A stretch of 60,208 nt of DNA from Enhydrobacter aerosaccus (GTDB lineage: Bacteria; Pseudomonadota; Alphaproteobacteria; Reyranellales; Reyranellaceae). The position numbers were made by a program, and so were the translations under genes. The first letter of the stretch is position 1, and each line of letters starts with the position of its first letter. Under the pieces are notes generated by a model. It ran no database searches, was not told where the DNA came from, and saw nothing but the letters and a program-made list of their open reading frames with translations. Where the stretch lies: positions 1 through 60,208 of the forward strand of contig CAIWTJ010000245.1 in assembly GCA_903915535.1 (NCBI GenBank). Reading direction: 5' to 3'. Below, piece after piece: positions 28,083 to 36,443 of the stretch.

Positions 28083-29087
28083 CTAGGTACGGCTGCCGGG
28101 CTTGTCGCCCGGCAGCCGGCCGAGCACGTCCGGATTGACCACGTTGTCCGGCGTGCCAGCGGCATACGAAACGATCTGATCGAAGATTTCCGTGAACTGG
28201 GTCTCGTACTCGTCGTGCGTCACGTAGCCGATGTGCGGCGTGGCGACGACGTTCGGCATTTTCAAGAGCGGATGATTGCCGCCCAACACCGGCTCGTGCT
28301 CGAAGACGTCGACCGCGGCCATTCCCGGACGACCTGCGGTGAGGGCCGCTTCCAGGACGCCTGCAGCGATCAGCGGCGCGCGGCTGGTATTCACCAGGAG
28401 AGACGTAGGCTTCATGCGAGCGAGATCGTCTGCGGTCACGATGCCGCGCGTCGCCGGCACAAGCCGCATGTGCAGGGAGACCACGTCGCACGTATCGAAG
28501 AACTCTTCCTTGCTCGGCGCAGCCTCATATCCGTCCGCGACGGCTTTGGCGCGGGCGGCCTCGCGCGCCCATACGACGACCTTCATGCCGAACGCCTTGC
28601 CGAATCCCGCGACCGTGGCACCGATGCGGCCATAGCCGTAGATGCCGAGGGTCTTGCCTTTCAACGTCCAGCCGATACCGACTTGCCACGTGCCGGCCTT
28701 CAGCGCCTCGACGTGCTGCGGCAGCAGACGCATCGCGGCCAGCGTGAGGGCCCACGTCAGCTCGGCCGCCGCATAGGATGGCGTGCCGGGATGCTGGCTC
28801 GACGAGACGATGATGCCCAGCCGCGTGCAGGTTTCGATGTCGATGTGCGGGTAGACGCTGCGCTGGCTGATCAGGCGCAGTTTCGGCAACCGTTCGAGAA
28901 GCGGCGTGCGGATTTGCGTACGTTCGCGGAAGAGGACGAGGATCTCCGTGTCCTTGAGACGTTCGGCGAGGACATCGACGTCCTGGACGTGGTCGTTCCA
29001 GACAGTGACGTCGTGGCCCGCCAGCTTGGCAAAGCACGGCAGGGTGCGCAGCGTATCGAAATAGTCGTCGAGAATGGTGATCTTCAT
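28083..29087 (-). CDS. D-2-hydroxyacid dehydrogenase (NAD-dependent)
   Basis: 334 residues of the phosphoglycerate-dehydrogenase-like family. The Rossmann motif [13 protein letters not shown] is at about 143-155, the substrate-carboxylate Arg is in [11 protein letters not shown], the catalytic Glu is in DVFEHEP, and the catalytic His is in ATPHIGYV. The enzyme reduces a 2-oxo acid or oxidises a D-2-hydroxy acid; the exact substrate is unknown. Its ATG overlaps the stop of a small upstream gene (ATGA), so the two are coupled. Confidence 0.9.
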   Translation of the reverse strand: MKITILDDYFDTLRTLPCFAKLAGHDVTVWNDHVQDVDVLAERLKDTEILVLFRERTQIRTPLLERLPKLRLISQRSVYPHIDIETCTRLGIIVSSSQHPGTPSYAAAELTWALTLAAMRLLPQHVEALKAGTWQVGIGWTLKGKTLGIYGYGRIGATVAGFGKAFGMKVVVWAREAARAKAVADGYEAAPSKEEFFDTCDVVSLHMRLVPATRGIVTADDLARMKPTSLLVNTSRAPLIAAGVLEAALTAGRPGMAAVDVFEHEPVLGGNHPLLKMPNVVATPHIGYVTHDEYETQFTEIFDQIVSYAAGTPDNVVNPDVLGRLPGDKPGSRT

Positions 29088-29293
29088 GGCTGGCGCTCCA
29101 GGAAGGCGCGGCCACGGTCGGTCAACTCAACGCGCGTGCCGCGACGGGCGACGTAGCCGTTGTCTGTCGCTTCTTCCCAGACAGGCAGCCGCGGGCAGGA
29201 GGTGCGCCACACCTCCATGACATCGGCATGCGTGCGCGGTTCGCGGCGGAGCCACTCGAGCAAGTCGCGGATCAGGGGAGTGAGCGTGTCCAT
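29084..29293 (-). CDS. Small winged-helix-like protein coupled to the 2-hydroxyacid dehydrogenase
   Basis: 69 residues. [46 protein letters not shown] reads as two or three helices and a beta wing, like a minimal winged helix, ending in [13 protein letters not shown] as in MarR/PadR tails. Similar small proteins occur in other alphaproteobacteria, to my recollection, without known function. The ATGA overlap with the dehydrogenase indicates a joint role, perhaps as its regulator. Confidence 0.6.
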   Translation of the reverse strand: MDTLTPLIRDLLEWLRREPRTHADVMEVWRTSCPRLPVWEEATDNGYVARRGTRVELTDRGRAFLERQP

Positions 29294-29384
29294 GACGCTC
29301 GCGATAGTGAGCGCAAGGCCGCCGGTCTTCCAATATATTGATCAGCGCTGGACGATATATTTTGAATATGGTCTGCCGCGCCCA
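29294..29384. other. AT-rich promoter region upstream of the winged-helix/dehydrogenase operon
   Basis: The stretch 29329-29372 is clearly AT-richer than its surroundings, with the perfect palindrome CAATATATTG at 29331-29340 and a second ATATAT stretch at 29355. On the minus strand TATATT within the palindrome is a fair -10 box for the operon starting at 29293. No gene is seen here. Confidence 0.4.
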
Positions 29385-29597
29385 CTAGGGCGACCGCTTG
29401 CGCGCGTTGGCGTTGGCGGGTGCGCGGCGCAGGCTCTGGTGCAGGGAGGCGCGCAACCCGACCGGCCGACGGTGCTTCTTCAGAAGGTCGGCGAAGGCCT
29501 CGTCTGCGAGTTCCTGGAAGCTTTTCCGCTCGTCGGCGCCAAGCAACTCCATGGCCTCGAGGACGACGGTGTCGAGGTGGACGCGTTTGTTCGGCAT
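29385..29597 (-). CDS. Small hypothetical protein, helical
   Basis: 70 residues. The N-terminus MPNKRVHLDTVVLEAMELLGADERKSFQELADEAFADLLKKH looks like a strand followed by two helices, vaguely like a ribbon-helix-helix protein, and the tail is Arg/Ala-rich. No family is recognised. It follows the DUF6496-type gene by 4 bases on the same strand, so the two form a small operon. Confidence 0.5.
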   Translation of the reverse strand: MPNKRVHLDTVVLEAMELLGADERKSFQELADEAFADLLKKHRRPVGLRASLHQSLRRAPANANARKRSP

Positions 29598-29601
29598 GGG
29601 A

Positions 29602-29802
29602 TCAGCGCTTGCGCTTGGCGGTCTTTCGCTTGGGCACCTTTTTTCCCCTCGCGCGTGCCTCGGACAGGCCGATCGCGATGGCCTGCTTGCGGCTCTTCAC
29701 CGTGCCGCCTTTGCCACCCTTGCCGCTCGTCAGCTTGCCGGCTTTGCGCCGCTTCAGGGCGCGTTCGACGTCCTTGCCGGCGCTTTCCGAATATTTCGCC
29801 AT
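29602..29802 (-). CDS. Small Lys-rich basic protein (DUF6496-like)
   Basis: 66 residues, strongly basic. The segment SRKQAIAIGLSEARARGKKVPKRK matches the conserved core of DUF6496 proteins, as far as recalled. The C-terminus KRKTAKRKR and the Gly/Lys middle part are histone-H1-like and would bind nucleic acid. AGGAGG precedes the ATG at 29802, which rejects the longer upstream frame. Function unknown. Confidence 0.65.
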   Translation of the reverse strand: MAKYSESAGKDVERALKRRKAGKLTSGKGGKGGTVKSRKQAIAIGLSEARARGKKVPKRKTAKRKR

Positions 29803-29842
29803 GGCCAACCTCCTGGAGTGAGCCCTTGGCGCTAACGCAGCA

Positions 29843-30349
29843 TTACAAACCGCGTTCCCGCAGTTGGCGCAGGATCGCGGCGGCGATTTCCGGCGGGGTG
29901 CCGCCAATATCGACGATGATCGGGTGCTCGTCGGGGCCAGGTTCCTCCAGGGTGGCGAACTGGCTGTCGAGGAGCGTGACCGGCATGAAATGGTCGTGAC
30001 GGGCCTTCATGCGGCGTTCGATCAGGGCGCGCGAGCCCTTGAGATAGGCGAGCGTCACCTGCCTGCGATCTCCGATCAGGATGTCGCGATAGGCACGTTT
30101 CAGCGCCGAGCAGGTAACGACGCCCGATTCGCCGCGGGCCCGCCACTGGTCGATATTGGCGGCGATCGCCTGTAGCCAGGGTAGGCGATCGGCATCGGTG
30201 AGCGGCGTGCCGCCGCGCATCTTCTCGACATTGGCTTGCGGATGCAGCGCGTCGCCTTCGAGGAATTGGCAGTGCAGCGCCGCGGCGAGGTCCTTGGCGA
30301 TCGTCGTCTTGCCGCTTCCGGACACGCCCATCACCACGACAACGGTCAC
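29843..30349 (-). CDS. gntK: Gluconokinase
   Basis: 168 residues, the normal size. It phosphorylates D-gluconate to 6-phosphogluconate with ATP. The P-loop GVSGSGKTT is at residues 8-16, followed by FLEGDALHPQANVEKMRGGTPLTDADRLPWL, CSALKRAYRDIL and HFMPVTLLDSQFATLEEP, all gluconate-kinase motifs. The GTG start (30349) overlaps the stop of the ABC ATPase upstream as GTGA, making it the last gene of the liv-type operon. Confidence 0.92.
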   Translation of the reverse strand: MTVVVVMGVSGSGKTTIAKDLAAALHCQFLEGDALHPQANVEKMRGGTPLTDADRLPWLQAIAANIDQWRARGESGVVTCSALKRAYRDILIGDRRQVTLAYLKGSRALIERRMKARHDHFMPVTLLDSQFATLEEPGPDEHPIIVDIGGTPPEIAAAILRQLRERGL

Positions 30350-31074
30350 TGGCCGGTTCCGAAATAGGCGCGTTCGAGGCGGCTGTGCAGGTCCGGTTCG
30401 CTGGTCTTCGCTTCGAGCACGATCGAGCCGCGTGCCAGCGCATAGACGCGGTCGGCAAGCTTGAGCGCCTTGTCGATCAGCTGCTCGACCAGGAGGATCG
30501 CGGTGCCGGCGTCGCGCAATTGCGCGGCAGCGGCCAGCACGCGGTCGACCAGCACCGGCGACAGGCCGGCCGAGGGTTCGTCGAGCATCAGCAGCCTGGG
30601 TTTGCGCACGAGGCCCTGTGCGACCGCCAGCATCTGCTGCTGGCCGCCCGAGAGCGAGCCCGCCTTGTCGGCGCGCTTGGCCGCGATCTCGGGGAAGAAG
30701 GCCAGCGCCTCCTCGGCCTGGCGCTGCAGCACGTCGCTCTTCATTCCGTAACCGGCGAGCAGGACATTGTCGAAGACCGTGAGCTGCGTGAAGACGCGAT
30801 GGCCCTCGACAACATGGACGAGGCCCGCCTCGACGATGCCGCGCGGGCTCGCGGTCGAGATGTTTTTGCCCGCGAAGGTCACGCTCCCAGAACGGGGCAG
30901 CAGACCCGATACCGCCTTCAACAGCGTGCTCTTGCCCGCGCCGTTGGGGCCGAGCAGCGCCACGATCTCGCCCGCGCCGATCGTGAGGTCGATGCCGTCC
31001 AGCACGGCGATCTTGCCGTAGCCGGCGGACAGGCCCTTCACCTGCAGCAGGGGTTCAGGCGCCGAGATAGGCAC
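30346..31074 (-). CDS. livF: ABC transporter ATP-binding protein, LivF type
   Basis: 242 residues. Walker A GPNGAGKST, the signature LSGGQQQMLAVAQGL and Walker B LLMLDEPSAGLSP are present, and the short LivF length fits. It would energise uptake together with the fused LivM-LivG protein. The start is GTG at 31074, which overlaps the upstream gene by 20 bases; no better start codon exists. Substrate specificity is set by the binding protein, not by this subunit. Confidence 0.9.
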   Translation of the reverse strand: MPISAPEPLLQVKGLSAGYGKIAVLDGIDLTIGAGEIVALLGPNGAGKSTLLKAVSGLLPRSGSVTFAGKNISTASPRGIVEAGLVHVVEGHRVFTQLTVFDNVLLAGYGMKSDVLQRQAEEALAFFPEIAAKRADKAGSLSGGQQQMLAVAQGLVRKPRLLMLDEPSAGLSPVLVDRVLAAAAQLRDAGTAILLVEQLIDKALKLADRVYALARGSIVLEAKTSEPDLHSRLERAYFGTGQ

Positions 31075-32809
31075 TGACCACCTCCCGGTGCGAGCGGATT
31101 TCGGCCGGCGTGCCGGCGGCCAGGATCTTCCCGAGATTGAGCACGGTCACGCGGTCGCAGATGTCGAAGATCAGATCGGCATGATGCTCGACGAGCAGCA
31201 CGCCGGTGCCGGTGCGGCTGATCGCCTTGATCAGCTCGCCCAGGCGCCGGATCTCTTCGGCCGAAAGCCCGGCCGCGGGCTCGTCGAGCATCAGGAAGGC
31301 GGGGCGAAGGGTGAGCGCGCGGGCGATCTCCATGAAGCGCAGCTCGCTGTGCTGCAGCCGGTCGGCACGCACGCCGGCGAGGGTCTCGAGGCCGACGATC
31401 GTGAGCGCCTGCAGGGCGCGCTGGCGCAGCATTCGCTCGTCCCGGCGATGGCGCGGCAGGGTCAGCAGCGATTCCGCGAAGCTGCCCTGGCCGTCGATCG
31501 TGCCGCCCAGCATCACGTTCTCGATCACGGAGGCGCCGCCCACCAGGCGCGGCGTCTGGAAGGTGCGGGCGATGCGGAACGACGCCCGCTTGTGCGGCGC
31601 GCCGAACGGCAATGCGGCGCCGTTCAGCCGCGCGGTGCCCGACTGCGGGTGGTAGTAGCCCGAGATCACGTTCAGCGTGGTGGTCTTGCCGCTCCCGTTG
31701 GGGCCGATCAGCCCGTGCACCTCGCCGCTGTGAAAGTCGAGGCTGAGCCCGTCGATGGCGTGCACCCCGCCGAAAGCCAACGCAATGTCGGCGAGCTCGA
31801 GCGCGCCGCCGGTTGGCCGGTCGAGCAGAGCCGGAAGCAACTCGGGCCGCGGCACGATCGCGCGGTGCTGCTGCAAGGGGCGGCGGTTCCTGTAGTCCAA
31901 CAGGTCGGCGATGCCGCCCGGGATCAACAGCACGATCAGCAACAGCAGCGCGGCATAGAGAAACGTCGACCAGGCCACGAGCGGCGCGGCGATCTCCGGC
32001 AAGACGGTGAGCAGGATCGTGCCGAGCAGCGGCCCCAGGATCGAGCCGCGGCCGCCGATCAGGATGGCGATGAAGAAGAGGATCGAGAGGTCGAAGTTGA
32101 AGGCGTCCGGCGTGATGTAGGACTGCAGCGAGGAGAAGAGCCCGCCCGCCACGCCCGCCAGCGCGCCGCTCAGCACGAACACCGTCATCAGCAGGGCGGG
32201 CTTGCTGACGCCCGAGGCTTCGGCCGCCACTTCGGCGTCGCGGATCGCGATCAACGCGCGGCCGAAACGGCTCGCGGCGATGTTGGCCGTCATCCACGTG
32301 CAAAGCGCTGCCAGGATCAGGCAGAAATAGTAGAAGCCCCAGCCCGGTGCGAAGGGGAAGGGGAACACCGGCCCCGGCGTGCCGATGCCGCCGCCGGTCA
32401 CTTCCTTCCAGGCGAGTGCGATCTGCGTGACGATGGTGGCGAAGCCGAGCGTCGTCATGGCGAAGTAGAAGGTGCGCAGCCGGAGCGCGGGCAGGCCCAC
32501 GACCATGCCGAACACGGCGCCCATCGCCGCCGAGGCGACGAGGGCAATGTAGGGCTGGACCTCCGGCGTCACGGTGCCCGCGGTCAGCACGGCGGTCGTG
32601 TAGGCGCCCAGCGTCAGCAGCGCCACCCAACCGATCGCGATCTGGCCGGCGTATCCCACCACGAGGTTGAGGCCCGAGATCAGGATCCAGTAGATGCAGG
32701 CGCGCGTGGCGATCACGCCTGCGTAGGAATCGTCGAGCAGCGGCAGGCCGAACGCGGCGACCGCGAGCAGCAAAAAGGTGAAACGCCCTTCGAGCCAGCC
32801 GAACTTCAT
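31055..32809 (-). CDS. Fused LivM permease-LivG ATPase of a branched-chain-amino-acid-type ABC transporter
   Basis: 584 residues with two domains in one chain. Residues 1 to about 300 are a LivM-like permease (several membrane helices, GYAGQIAIGWVALLTLGAY and RFGRALIAIRDAEVAAEASG). After a linker at about 300-335, the LivG ATPase follows with Walker A GPNGSGKTT, the signature-region sequence LQHSELRFMEIARAL and Walker B FLMLDEPAAGLS. Note that the usual LSGGQ loop is reduced to QHSELRF. The start overlaps the livH stop by one base. Confidence 0.92.
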   Translation of the reverse strand: MKFGWLEGRFTFLLLAVAAFGLPLLDDSYAGVIATRACIYWILISGLNLVVGYAGQIAIGWVALLTLGAYTTAVLTAGTVTPEVQPYIALVASAAMGAVFGMVVGLPALRLRTFYFAMTTLGFATIVTQIALAWKEVTGGGIGTPGPVFPFPFAPGWGFYYFCLILAALCTWMTANIAASRFGRALIAIRDAEVAAEASGVSKPALLMTVFVLSGALAGVAGGLFSSLQSYITPDAFNFDLSILFFIAILIGGRGSILGPLLGTILLTVLPEIAAPLVAWSTFLYAALLLLIVLLIPGGIADLLDYRNRRPLQQHRAIVPRPELLPALLDRPTGGALELADIALAFGGVHAIDGLSLDFHSGEVHGLIGPNGSGKTTTLNVISGYYHPQSGTARLNGAALPFGAPHKRASFRIARTFQTPRLVGGASVIENVMLGGTIDGQGSFAESLLTLPRHRRDERMLRQRALQALTIVGLETLAGVRADRLQHSELRFMEIARALTLRPAFLMLDEPAAGLSAEEIRRLGELIKAISRTGTGVLLVEHHADLIFDICDRVTVLNLGKILAAGTPAEIRSHREVVSAYLGA

Positions 32810-33666
32810 CAGACGCGTCGCGCTCCCGAGGCGCCGGCAAATCCCTCGGGCCGCAGCAGCAGCACGACGATGAAGACGACGAAAACGGCGACGGAGGCGA
32901 AGATGCCGCCCACCAGGAAGTTCGCCGCCTGCTGGAAGAGGCCGAGCAGCAGGCCCGCGACCAGCGCGCCGCGATTGTTGCCCATGCCGCCCAAGGCCAC
33001 CGGCACGAAGCCATAGAAATTGAGGATCGACTGGTTACCGAAGAAGGCGAGCAGCATCTCGCCGCCGGCGAAGCCCGCGAGCGAGCCGATGACGCCCGCG
33101 AGCGCAAAGCTTGCCAGCCGCAGCCGCACCTCGGGCAGGCCGAGCGCGCGCGCGGCGTAGGAGTCCTCGGCAATGGCGAGGAAGGCACGGCCGATCAACG
33201 TCCGGCGATAGAGGAATTCGAGCCCAAGCACGGTCACCGCGCAGGACAGCATCGGAATCCAGAATTTCTGGTCGAGCAGCCCCTCGCCGATCGGGATCAG
33301 GCGCGGGAAGGGCGAGGCGTCGGTGCCCCACTGGATGGCGGTGAACTGCGCGATCAGCAGGGCGAAGGCCAGCGTCGAGAGGACGTAGAGATGTTGCTCG
33401 ATGCTCTTCAGCACCGGCCGCACCGCCACGATCTCGGTGATCACCCCAAGCACGGCGCCGCAGGCCAGCACGAGGAACAGGCCGACGATCACCGGCATGC
33501 CGAGCCGGTCGATGAACAGAGCGCCCAGCACACCGCCCAGCATGCCCAGCATGCCAGCGGTGAAGCTGAACGCGCGGGACGCCGCGAACATCACGTTGTA
33601 CGTGATGCCGATCAGTGCGTAGACCGCTCCTACCGCCAGGCCGTAGGAGACGATCGATGCCAGCAT
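32809..33666 (-). CDS. livH: ABC transporter permease, LivH type
   Basis: 285 residues, strongly hydrophobic with about eight helices. AVGAVYALIGITYNVMFAASRAFSF near the N-terminus and RALGLPEVRLRLASFALAGVIGSLAG in the cytoplasmic coupling region are typical of LivH. It pairs with the LivM half of the fused protein in the inner membrane. Its gene lies 3 bases downstream of the binding-protein gene and overlaps the next by one base. Confidence 0.9.
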   Translation of the reverse strand: MLASIVSYGLAVGAVYALIGITYNVMFAASRAFSFTAGMLGMLGGVLGALFIDRLGMPVIVGLFLVLACGAVLGVITEIVAVRPVLKSIEQHLYVLSTLAFALLIAQFTAIQWGTDASPFPRLIPIGEGLLDQKFWIPMLSCAVTVLGLEFLYRRTLIGRAFLAIAEDSYAARALGLPEVRLRLASFALAGVIGSLAGFAGGEMLLAFFGNQSILNFYGFVPVALGGMGNNRGALVAGLLLGLFQQAANFLVGGIFASVAVFVVFIVVLLLRPEGFAGASGARRV

Positions 33667-33669
33667 CGC

Positions 33670-34866
33670 CTAGGCGCCGTAGCCCGGAGCGAGGTTGAAC
33701 GCTCCATCCTTGAGGGAGTTGGACTGGCACATCACGACTTCGTCGTCCGGCACGCCGTTGTGCTGCTCGGGCGTGAAGTTCATCGTGGCGTAGATGCCGG
33801 GCCAGCCCTTGAGCTTGTTCCAGTAGCCCGTGATCGCCGCGGGCGAATCGCCCGCGTCCTTGATCGTCTGGGCGATCAGCTTGGGCGCGTCGTAGCCGCA
33901 GGCGATCCACCACAACAGCGTGTCGCCCATGTCGATCTTTTCCTTGGCGAGACGCGCGCGGAAGTCGGCCGCGGCGGCCGGCAGCTTGCCGTCGCCCGCG
34001 TAGCAGACCTTCTTGAAGTTGTTCGAGTAGACCTTCTCCCAGTACTCGGGCTTCTCGAGCAGCGCCTGGGTCTGGCCCGAACCCAGCGTCGTCTGGCCGA
34101 CGATCGGCACATCCCACTTCATCTGGCCGCGCGCGTTGCAGATGCGGGCGAGGAAGCCCGCGTTCACGCTCCACGGCATGATCGCCTCGGCGCCCGCCTC
34201 GCGCATGCGCAGCAGTTCGGGCTTCAGGTCGGGATTGGCCGAGTCGACATTGCCCTGGTAGGCGATGGTGGCGCCTTTTTCCTTCAGCAGCGGCACGTAG
34301 GCCGCGACCGTGGCCGTGGCATAGCCCTGGTTGTCGCCGATCACCGCGACCTTCTTGGCTTTCAGCACATCCAGCACGTAGTGATTGGCGGCGTGGCCGA
34401 TCTGCATGTTGGTCGGCGCATTGCGGAACGACATCGGGTACTTCTTGACGTCGATCAGCGTGTCGACCCAGCAGGGGTGGATCATGGGGATGCCGTCGCG
34501 CGCGCAGAGCGGCGTGGCGGCCAGCGTCTCGCCCGAGTTGAGCGGGCCCCAGACGACATGGACCTTCTGGCGATGCGTGAGCTCGGCGATGGCGTTCACC
34601 GCCTTGGTCGCGTCGCTCTGCGTGTCGCGCACGATCAGCTCGATCTTGCGGCCGTTGATGCCGCCGGCATCGTTGATCTCCTTCACCGCGAGCTCGGTGC
34701 CGCGGTTCATGCCGACGCCCGTCGACGAGCTGGGACCGGTGAGCGCCGGCAGGAAGCCGATGCGCAGCGGCTCGTTGGCCGCGATGGCGGGGCTGGCAAG
34801 ACCCGAAGCGAGGGAGGCCGCACCCGCGGCTGATCCCGCCAAAACCTGGCGACGCGTAACCGACAT
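33670..34866 (-). CDS. Periplasmic substrate-binding protein, LivK/amide family
   Basis: 398 residues. The N-terminus TRRQVLAGSAAGAASLASGLASPAIA is a twin-arginine-like signal peptide. The mature protein has LRIGFLPALTGPSSSTGVGMNRGTELAVKEIN and KIELIVRDTQSD, typical of type I periplasmic binding proteins. The ligand is not evident: the operon has a gluconokinase and no amino-acid genes. A GGAGGA site precedes the ATG at 34866, and a good promoter lies just upstream. Confidence 0.88.
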   Translation of the reverse strand: MSVTRRQVLAGSAAGAASLASGLASPAIAANEPLRIGFLPALTGPSSSTGVGMNRGTELAVKEINDAGGINGRKIELIVRDTQSDATKAVNAIAELTHRQKVHVVWGPLNSGETLAATPLCARDGIPMIHPCWVDTLIDVKKYPMSFRNAPTNMQIGHAANHYVLDVLKAKKVAVIGDNQGYATATVAAYVPLLKEKGATIAYQGNVDSANPDLKPELLRMREAGAEAIMPWSVNAGFLARICNARGQMKWDVPIVGQTTLGSGQTQALLEKPEYWEKVYSNNFKKVCYAGDGKLPAAAADFRARLAKEKIDMGDTLLWWIACGYDAPKLIAQTIKDAGDSPAAITGYWNKLKGWPGIYATMNFTPEQHNGVPDDEVVMCQSNSLKDGAFNLAPGYGA

Positions 34867-34874
34867 TGTTTCCT

Positions 34875-34895
34875 CCAATAGACTTCTTTTATTGG
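34875..34895. repeat. CCAATA-N9-TATTGG inverted repeat over the liv operon start region
   Basis: A perfect 6-bp dyad with a 9-base spacer lies between the -10 box and the ATG of the binding-protein gene, roughly where transcription should begin. That position suits a repressor site. No regulator gene is nearby. Confidence 0.4.
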
Positions 34896-34900
34896 CGGAA

Positions 34901-34928
34901 AGCATATCCCTTGGCCGGTGGCGGTCAA
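34901..34928 (-). promoter_or_regulatory. Sigma-70-like promoter of the liv-gntK operon
   Basis: On the minus strand TTGACC (34928-34923) and TATGCT (34906-34901) are separated by 16 bases and lie 35 bases from the ATG at 34866. They would drive the binding-protein, livH, livMG, livF and gntK genes. Confidence 0.6.
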
Positions 34929-34934
34929 TGCCAC

Positions 34935-36365
34935 TTACTCGCGGATGAAGCGGCTCCAGTCGAATTCGACCTGCTTGACGTCGTAGGCCTTGAGCGACTC
35001 CCAGTGCTTCTGCAGGTCGCCCTCGAAGAGCCCCCGCGTCACGCCCGACACCAGCCGCGGGACGTGGATGGTCATGGCGTTGATGCTGCTGCCGGAGGGA
35101 CCGAAGCTGAGCGTCGAGCCTATGCCGAACAGGTGGATGTCGGCCAGCCACGGCGCTGCGCCCGGCGTCTTTTCCTGGAAAGAATAATCCGCGCCGAGAT
35201 AGGGGAACGCGTCGAGCAGCGGATCCTCCTCTCCGGGCGGCGGCGTGAAGCGGTCCTTCCACAGAGCGATCTGGTCCGCGATGCCGGCCAGCTCGGGCCG
35301 GGCATGGACGTTCTGGCGCGTGCCCAGTCCGCAGATCGCAAAGTCGGCGTGGAATGGGCCACGGTTGGTGTCGATGCGAATGCGGTCGCCGTCCATGCGC
35401 GCGTCGGTCCACGAGCGGCCGAGATGCATGCGGAAATCCGGGAAGGCCATCACGCGTTTGTAGGTGTCGCTGGGGAAGCCTTCGCGCGAGCGCATGATGT
35501 GGCCCATGATCCGCCAGCGCCAGAGATCGGGCATCTCGCCGATGTGGCGCAGGAAGCCCGCGAAGGTGAGCCAGCGATACTGCTGCACCGCCGACGGCTC
35601 CGCGCGGCGGCAGAAGAGATCGACATCGGCGCCGTGCTCGAGCGCCGTGGCCGCGTTGTCCATCGCGGTGGCACCGGCGCCCAGCACGGCGACCTTGCGG
35701 CCGCGCAGCCGCTCGAAGTCGATCTCGTCGGGTGCGCAGGCGCGACGGTCCTTCGGCAGCGCCTTGATGAAGTCGGGCATCCACCACTCGCCCGTGCCGT
35801 CCTGGCCGGTGGCGAGCACGAGCTTGCGCGTGGCGATCACCTCGCCGGTCGAGAGCGTGACCAGCAGGCATCTTCCGCCATCGTCGAGCGTGCCCGGCGC
35901 GATGGCGGTGGCATCAACCTCGTTGCGCACCGGCAGGTCGAGGACCTTGCGGTACCAGACGAGATAGTCCTGCCAGTCTTTGCTCGCGATCAGCCCGAGC
36001 GCTGCCCAGGCCTCGGCGCCATGCTGCGCCTCGTACCAGGCCTGGAAGGTGAGGCTCGGCACATCGAGATCGGGACCGGTCTGGTCCTTTGGGCTGCGCA
36101 AGGTCGGCATGCGCGCGAAGGTCACCCACGGGCCTTCCTTGCCTCTCGGAGCCCGGTCGATCACCAGGATGTTGCTGACTCGCTCGCGGATCAGCTGGAA
36201 GGCGGTGGCGAGCCCGGATTGTCCGGCGCCCACGATCAGCACGTCGAGCACCGGCTTGCCGCCGCGGAAATTCTCTTTCATCCAGTCCGCGCGCGGATGC
36301 GCGGTGAGCGCAATATCGCGACGCACCTGTGCCTCGAGGGCCGCCAGTCCCGTAACGCCATGCAT
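34935..36365 (-). CDS. Flavin-containing monooxygenase-like FAD/NAD(P) oxidoreductase
   Basis: 476 residues from the ATG at 36365; an ATG at 36404 would add 13 residues but would place an operator-like palindrome inside the gene. FAD-binding VLDVLIVGAGQSGLATAFQL is at about 40-59, and a second Rossmann motif KVAVLGAGATAMDNAATAL follows about 180 residues later for NAD(P)H. The ATGQ-type sequence (LVLATGQDGTG) and GLGTRQNVHARPEL are also family-like. It probably hydroxylates or Baeyer-Villiger-oxidises a small molecule. It lies upstream of the liv operon and is divergent from the NMT1-type ABC operon. Confidence 0.82.
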   Translation of the reverse strand: MHGVTGLAALEAQVRRDIALTAHPRADWMKENFRGGKPVLDVLIVGAGQSGLATAFQLIRERVSNILVIDRAPRGKEGPWVTFARMPTLRSPKDQTGPDLDVPSLTFQAWYEAQHGAEAWAALGLIASKDWQDYLVWYRKVLDLPVRNEVDATAIAPGTLDDGGRCLLVTLSTGEVIATRKLVLATGQDGTGEWWMPDFIKALPKDRRACAPDEIDFERLRGRKVAVLGAGATAMDNAATALEHGADVDLFCRRAEPSAVQQYRWLTFAGFLRHIGEMPDLWRWRIMGHIMRSREGFPSDTYKRVMAFPDFRMHLGRSWTDARMDGDRIRIDTNRGPFHADFAICGLGTRQNVHARPELAGIADQIALWKDRFTPPPGEEDPLLDAFPYLGADYSFQEKTPGAAPWLADIHLFGIGSTLSFGPSGSSINAMTIHVPRLVSGVTRGLFEGDLQKHWESLKAYDVKQVEFDWSRFIRE

Positions 36366-36385
36366 GGGCACAGGCCAGCAAGCGC

Positions 36386-36401
36386 TATGCCATTTGGCAT
36401 A
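36386..36401. promoter_or_regulatory. Operator-like palindrome TATGCCA-TT-TGGCATA
   Basis: A perfect 7-bp dyad around TT lies between the divergent monooxygenase and ABC binding-protein genes, 43 bases before the latter ATG. The form suits a GntR- or LysR-class site. No such regulator gene is adjacent. Confidence 0.5.
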
Positions 36402-36443
36402 CATGTTGCGTGAATTCCTGCGGATCTTCTGTGGGAGGGGCTG

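Noticed and set aside
31038..33188. A 716-codon open frame on the minus strand
   Set aside because: It overlaps livMG and livH in another phase and reads as Arg/Ala/Pro-rich sequence without motifs.
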